Of a stretch of 64,000 nt of DNA, positions 60,901 through 64,000 are shown in pieces; position 1 is the stretch's first letter, and each line of letters begins with the position of its first letter. The DNA is taken from positions 1,293,001 to 1,357,000 of the forward strand of contig NZ_CP029985.1 of assembly GCF_003355005.1 (NCBI RefSeq), in the 5' to 3' direction. The notes beneath the pieces were generated by a model. The model searched no databases. It was not told where the DNA came from and saw only the letters and a list, made by a program, of their open reading frames with translations. The position numbers and the translations under genes are program-made. This DNA comes from Sphingomonas sp. FARSPH. GTDB taxonomy: Bacteria > Pseudomonadota > Alphaproteobacteria > Sphingomonadales > Sphingomonadaceae.

Positions 60901-61301
60901 ATGCAATCACCCTTTTCGGCGCGCAGGTTGCCGACGGTGAGCAGCCGCGTCAGCCGCCCCCAGCCGCGGCGCGTCTGCGGATAGGCGACGATGTCGCTCG
61001 TCCCGTCCGCGAAGACCAGCCGCGCGCCCACCACCAGCCTGAACGGCACGTCGGCATGCCCGGCGGCCTGCGCATCCTCGCGCGCCTCGCGCAGGGCGCG
61101 ATGCGCCCGCACCACGCCGGCGACGGTGTTGCGGTCGGCGATGCCGATCCCGGTGTGGCCGAGCGCGATCGCACGGCCGATCATGTCCTCGGCATGGCTC
61201 GCCCCGCGCAGGAACGAATAATTGGTCGCCGCGACCAATTCGGCGAAGCGCGGCGCCCCATCCTGGCCGCCCTGTTCCCCTGCCTGGCCGTCGCCGGTCA
61301 T
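57921..61301 (-). CDS. dnaE2: Error-prone DNA polymerase DnaE2 (ImuC)
   Basis: The 1126-residue C-family polymerase has an N-terminal PHP domain (ATNYSFLRGASHAEDM at about 27-42, then ALGHTGIGIADRNTVAG). The catalytic acids are in PPDIDVDFEHERREEV near 425, and LKVDVLALGML-type palm sequence follows (DELRIMKVDVLALGMLTC). It does damage-induced mutagenic synthesis with ImuA and ImuB. It starts inside the imuB stop (ATGA). The C-terminal OB domain is present; the beta-clamp motif was not located with confidence. Confidence 0.94.
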   Translation of the reverse strand: MTGDGQAGEQGGQDGAPRFAELVAATNYSFLRGASHAEDMIGRAIALGHTGIGIADRNTVAGVVRAHRALREAREDAQAAGHADVPFRLVVGARLVFADGTSDIVAYPQTRRGWGRLTRLLTVGNLRAEKGDCILGIGDLLRHCEDLLLIVLAESSASPARARPDAMVPPVRSDPGLDTTLRRLTAAAPQRVWLGVAMGRGGRDRRRLHHHRRIASEAGVPLLATTDALYADRQARPLHDVLTCIRLGVTLPSAGRRLAANAERHLKSGEEMMRLFADEPQAVLESGAILDRIAFTLGDLAYEYPHEPVPKGWDPQGWLEHITYEAARARFPDGIPKRLQALLDKELPLIARQRYAYYFLTVHDIVRYAREECVPPILCQGRGSAANSAVCWLLGITSVDPMRYDLLFSRFVSEERGEPPDIDVDFEHERREEVMQYIYRRYGRHRAAIAATVIHYRPRSAVREAGKALGLSEDVTQRLTSTVWGSFSDRFEQKRFDETGFSTDNPEIARLRDIVDRLLKFPRHLSQHVGGYVLTQGRLDETVPIHHAAMADRTFIEWDKDDLDELRIMKVDVLALGMLTCIRKAFDLMERHDLGSYRLDTIAGDENAAVYDMLCKGDSIGVFQVESRAQINMLPRLRPRKLYDLVVQVAIVRPGPIEGDMVHPYLRRRAGKEPVDFPSPHPDHGPPDELRTLLKETYGVPLFQEQAMKLAIVAAGFTPGEANQLRRAMATFRNVGGMENFEEKLIEGMVRRGYERDFAARCFRQIEGFGSYGFPESHALSFARLVYVSSWIKCFHPAVFGCAILNSQPMGFYAPAQLVEDARAHGVVVRPIDVNASLWDNGLERLDDGTLAIRLGFRQIDGFRQEWADGLVAARGETPFADVEQVAARAGLPTRGLNLLADADAFGSIGLPRRDALWEVRRTPARQLALFTAADAPELGQEVDARLPAMPPSEEVAADYQTTRLSLKGHPMRFLRPLFASEGVLSSAQAARAKDGRRARVAGVVLVRQRPGKGNAIFVTIEDETGITNALLWARDFEANRRAIMAARLLVLEGVIQRSEEGVCHLMTVKAYDRTGELRRLSSDYIAETPLLPVDEVIRPKPIVSQDLRGRHPRDVRILPRSRDFH

Positions 61302-62851
61302 GCGAACAGGCCGTGCAGGTACCAGCGCGGGTGGTCGACCTCTTCGTGCAGGCCGTGGCGGAATATCCAGAAACGGCGTCCGCGGCGATCCTCGATCCGG
61401 TAGTAATCGCGCGTCGGGATCGCCGCATCATGGCGACGCCACCATTCGCCCGCGATCCGCTCCGGCCCCTCCGCGCGCGCGACCTCGTGGATGCGGCGGC
61501 GCCAGCGGAACCGGTGCGGCGGGCCATCGGGCACTTCGGCCATCACGCTTTCGATCGGTTGCGGCGGATCGAACAGATAGATGGGCCGCGACGGCGGCTC
61601 GCCCGCCTCGGGCTGCGTCCATGCCGTCGCAGCCGGCGGCGCCGCGGCGGCGGGCAGCATCAGTTCGGCCTGTTCGGGGATGTGGCTGTCGCGCGGCGCG
61701 AACCGCCGCACCCGGCCGCGTCCCAGCCGCGTCGACAGGCGATCGACGAGCGCCGCGACCTGTTCGCCGCCGCCCTCTCCGCCTTCCAGCTTGAGCTGCG
61801 TCGCATCGAGCCGCTCGGCCAGCCCCACATCGAGCCGAACCAGGTCATAGCCGAAACCCGGGTCGAGCGGATCGGCCAGCGCGTCGATCCGCTCGGCGAA
61901 CAGCCGCATCAGCAACGGCACGTCGCGCGTCGGCTTGCCCGTCTCGATGGCGAGCGGCTGGACATGGCCATCCGCTCTGAACAGCCGCGCGGTCCACCGG
62001 CGGCCGCCCTGGTGGCGCGTCTCCAGCATCGTCGACGCCTCGGCCGCGAGGTCCGCGATCACCGCCAGCACATGTTCGGTCCGCGCGATCGGTTCGGCGA
62101 AGCGGCGCTCCGTCACCAGTGACGGCTGGCGGACCCAGGGTTTGACCGGCGTCTGAAGCTCGCCCGACAGGCGCCGCACCGCATTCGCCGCCTCCGCCCC
62201 GAAGCGTGCGGCGATGCCAGCCAGCGGTCGCACCATGACGTCGCCGACGGTCTTCAGCCCGGCGCGGGCCAGCGCGGTCGCATCGTCCGGGTCGAGTTCT
62301 AGCGCCGCGACGGGCAGACGGCGCACCGCGCTCTTCTCGTCGGGCGCGGGCGAGCCGGCATGGCGGGCGAGCGCCAGTGCGATCTCCGCGGTATCGCCGA
62401 ACGCATGGCGCACGCGGATGCCGCGCCGCGCCATCCGCGCCTCGACATCGGCGGCAAGCGGGCGCTCGCCGTCGAAGGCATGCGTACACCCGGCGATATC
62501 GATGACCAGCGCAGAGGGCGGCACCAGCGCGATCGTCGGGCTGTAACGCGCGCAGCCTTCCGCCAGTCGTTCCAGCCAGTCGAGATCGGCGTGCGGATCG
62601 GCGGGATAGGCTTCCAGCGCGGGTACCCGTGCGCGTGCATCGGCAAGCGTCAGTCCCGGCTCCAGCCCCGCGCGCACTGCAACCGGGTCGACCGCGGCAA
62701 GGCGGATCGCCTGGCCCACCGTCTCGGTCAGGGCGATCGGCGCCTCATCCCGACCGGCGAACAGGTGCGACCGGGTGGTGCGCAACCGCTCGATCGGCAG
62801 CCACGGAAAGACCAGCGCCAGATAACGGCGCGCCACGGAAACTCTTGGCAT
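61298..62851 (-). CDS. imuB: Y-family polymerase-like ImuB
   Basis: The 517-residue protein has the Y-family fold: RYLALVFPWLPIERLR (about 8-23) and RVPALEAYPADPHADLDWLE, ALVIDIAGCTHAFDGE. The acidic residues of the active site are incomplete, as usual for ImuB, which serves as a hub joining DnaE2, ImuA and the clamp. I chose ATG 62851 (MPRVSVARRYLAL). It overlaps the end of imuA by 107 bases in another frame. Confidence 0.92.
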   Translation of the reverse strand: MPRVSVARRYLALVFPWLPIERLRTTRSHLFAGRDEAPIALTETVGQAIRLAAVDPVAVRAGLEPGLTLADARARVPALEAYPADPHADLDWLERLAEGCARYSPTIALVPPSALVIDIAGCTHAFDGERPLAADVEARMARRGIRVRHAFGDTAEIALALARHAGSPAPDEKSAVRRLPVAALELDPDDATALARAGLKTVGDVMVRPLAGIAARFGAEAANAVRRLSGELQTPVKPWVRQPSLVTERRFAEPIARTEHVLAVIADLAAEASTMLETRHQGGRRWTARLFRADGHVQPLAIETGKPTRDVPLLMRLFAERIDALADPLDPGFGYDLVRLDVGLAERLDATQLKLEGGEGGGEQVAALVDRLSTRLGRGRVRRFAPRDSHIPEQAELMLPAAAAPPAATAWTQPEAGEPPSRPIYLFDPPQPIESVMAEVPDGPPHRFRWRRRIHEVARAEGPERIAGEWWRRHDAAIPTRDYYRIEDRRGRRFWIFRHGLHEEVDHPRWYLHGLFA

Positions 62852-63506
62852 CTCGATCCCATTCCACCTGCCAGCATTGCCCCGCCGGACCGCCGCGCCG
62901 GCGCAGACATTCGACCTCGAACGCCGGTGCGCCCGGCGCCCCTGCCGCCAGCGCCGTCGAGGGGGCGGCGCGAACGCCCCAGCGGCTGGCCGCGGCACTG
63001 GGGCTGGGCGTCGCGGCAACGCGCAGCGACAGGACGGTGACGCCTGACGCTTCCGCGGCCAGCATCAGCCGCCGCGTCGTGGTGAGGTCGAGCCCCGGCG
63101 CCGGCCCCAGCGTCTCGACCAGCAGCGTGCCCAGACCCGCGCAGCGTGCCGCATCCGCCGCCGCGCGCAGCAGCATGGATTCGTCGCGCAACACACCAAG
63201 CACCAGCGAATCGGCATCGAGGCCCAATGCGGCAAGGCCGCCGGCATGCAGCCGCCCCTGTGCGCGCTCGGCACCCTCTGTCCTCAACCAGAACAACGGC
63301 AAGGCGCGGGCAGCGATCGCCATGGCGATGCCGAACCCCGCCCCACTGGCGCCATCCTCGACCTGAAGCGCATAGATTTCATGCAGTTGCGCCCGCGCCA
63401 GTCCGCGCTTCAGCCACGCCTCAGGGTTGGCCCCCGCGGCTTGCAATACCCCCGTTCCCGCAGCTAGGCGCCGCAGCCGGGCGAGGAGGGCGGTCGATTC
63501 GGCCAT
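62745..63506 (-). CDS. imuA: ImuA, RecA-like mutagenesis protein
   Basis: The product is 253 residues, starting MAESTALLARLRRLAAG. A RecA-like core is seen, without a clear Walker A: LHEIYALQVEDGASGAGF, LGLDADSLVLGVLRDESML and GLGTLLVETLGPAPGLDLTTTRRL. It leads the imuA-imuB-dnaE2 cassette. Its start is four bases downstream of the SOS box. The C-terminal part (PLSGAGLSVAADRAVAH) is encoded where imuB already begins. Confidence 0.87.
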   Translation of the reverse strand: MAESTALLARLRRLAAGTGVLQAAGANPEAWLKRGLARAQLHEIYALQVEDGASGAGFGIAMAIAARALPLFWLRTEGAERAQGRLHAGGLAALGLDADSLVLGVLRDESMLLRAAADAARCAGLGTLLVETLGPAPGLDLTTTRRLMLAAEASGVTVLSLRVAATPSPSAAASRWGVRAAPSTALAAGAPGAPAFEVECLRRRGGPAGQCWQVEWDRDAKSFRGAPLSGAGLSVAADRAVAHHPVAPVRRSG

Positions 63507-63510
63507 CGAT

Positions 63511-63525
63511 GTTCTTGTAATGTTC
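63511..63525 (-). promoter_or_regulatory. LexA (SOS) box of the imuA operon
   Basis: GTTC-N7-GTTC (63511-63514 and 63522-63525) is the exact alphaproteobacterial LexA consensus. It is four bases upstream of the imuA ATG, so LexA would cover the start region. DNA damage should induce the whole cassette. Confidence 0.92.
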
Positions 63526-63646
63526 TTGTCGGTGAGTCGCCAAGCGGAAATCTTTCGCTGCAGGCGCACAAGACGCTTGCACACCCCCCGACCCCCTGCT
63601 AGTGGCCGCGCCTCACCCAGCCGGTTTGCCGGCTTCAGGCGCCAGA

Positions 63647-63721
63647 GCGGGCGTAGCTCAGGGGTAGAGCACAACCTTGCCAAGGTTGGGGTCGAGGGTT
63701 CGAATCCCTTCGCCCGCTCCA
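63647..63721 (+). tRNA. tRNA-Gly, anticodon GCC
   Basis: This 75-base tRNA includes an encoded CCA. The acceptor stem GCGGGCG pairs with CGCCCGC. The anticodon stem CAACC/GGTTG encloses TTGCCAA, giving anticodon GCC. The D-arm GCTCAGGGGTAGAGC and T-loop TTCGAATC are standard. It diverges from imuA. Confidence 0.97.
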
Positions 63722-63844
63722 GTCTTTTCGGACATCCTCTTATTCTCGCAGCGGTTCGTATGGACCGTTTTTTGCTTGCCTGCCTTTTTGCTGCATGGCT
63801 GGAACAAGGCTCGGCGCGCTGCGCGCAGCTCACTGGCGGGACGG

Positions 63845-64000
63845 ATGATGGAGGCACTCCTAAAACAGGCGGCGGCGATCATTGGCGGATGCATCATCGC
63901 CGGCCTAGCTGCAGCCAGTCCTGCCGCTACCACGGGGGCGCCGACGCGCTATGTCGATCTGGCCACGCCGTTCGAACGCGTCGCGATCGCAACGGTCGGC
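63845..64000 (+). CDS. Start of a secreted protein (partial)
   Basis: A frame of 52 codons starts at ATG 63845 (second ATG at 63848) and runs off the window. It begins MMEALLKQAAAIIGGC and continues with a hydrophobic stretch, ending AGLAAASPAATTG, a likely signal peptide with cleavage near residue 29. The mature part begins RYVDLATPFERVAIATVG. No family can be assigned from this piece. Confidence 0.6.
   Translation, partial: MMEALLKQAAAIIGGCIIAGLAAASPAATTGAPTRYVDLATPFERVAIATVG

Noticed and set aside
57912..61403. A plus-strand open frame of 1163 codons
   Set aside because: It is the antisense shadow of dnaE2: it is full of Arg, His and Asp, has no domain and lies wholly over a gene with clear motifs.

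Overview
The window is a G+C-rich chromosomal segment of an alphaproteobacterium, most probably Sphingomonas or a close sphingomonad. The evidence is gene content and signals: a COQ9 protein, an HWE-type histidine kinase, a CarD regulator next to a 7Fe ferredoxin and a Suv3-like helicase, the TauE/TIGR02186 pair, the imuA-imuB-dnaE2 mutagenesis cassette under a GTTC-N7-GTTC SOS box, an EpsC-type serine acetyltransferase, and many short GC-rich palindromes between genes. There is no prophage, CRISPR array or large island. Almost every gene is intact and packed in operons with 4-base ATGA or GTGA overlaps.

Layout. 1-7.7 kb: old yellow enzyme, EamA transporter, COQ9, iron uptake feoAB behind a Fur-like palindrome, ssb, and an HWE kinase whose end overlaps a convergent receiver protein. 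7.8-11.7 kb: metX-metW on the minus strand, diverging from hisC-tyrA. 11.8-14.6 kb: ftsE-ftsX-ydcF-plsC operon. 14.8-19 kb: zinc-ribbon protein, MATE exporter, tRNA-Leu(GAG), a secreted protein, a double PilZ protein and a MarR regulator. 19.3-22.1 kb: a type III polyketide synthase, methyltransferase and flavoprotein operon, probably making a phenolic lipid or quinone. 22.1-33 kb: an MsrB homologue that lacks its catalytic cysteine, a class A penicillin-binding protein, SCO/YcgN/metallopeptidase operon, ankyrin protein, HAD and YggS proteins, ThiE-like protein, epsC-puuD-lipoprotein operon and recQ.

33.1-38.5 kb: an IS5-family element inserted exactly at the stop codon of a small gene, an unexplained intrinsic terminator that implies a small transcript, a TIGR01244 protein, the glnK-amtB ammonium operon with a sigma-54 promoter, and a ccdAB-like toxin-antitoxin pair. 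38.5-43.5 kb: tldD, a zinc-finger protein, an ABC ATPase, a DUF559 endonuclease-like gene bracketed by perfect 36-base inverted repeats, and nadB. 43.5-46 kb: three tandem DUF2807 paralogues with palindromes before two of them. 46-53.6 kb: carD, fdxA, S4 protein, Suv3-like helicase, M23 peptidase and a HerA-like ATPase. 53.7-57.8 kb: TauE/TIGR02186 and an NfrB-like glycosyltransferase with an outer-membrane-like partner. 57.9-63.5 kb: dnaE2, imuB and imuA, then tRNA-Gly(GCC) and the start of a secreted protein.

Most genes are housekeeping. The most unusual items are the DUF559 gene inside its own inverted repeats, the MsrB homologue with Arg at the catalytic position, the ribosome-site-masking palindrome before a DUF2807 gene, the tandem CTATTCCGA operator candidate before epsC, and the small minus-strand transcript implied near 34.5 kb.
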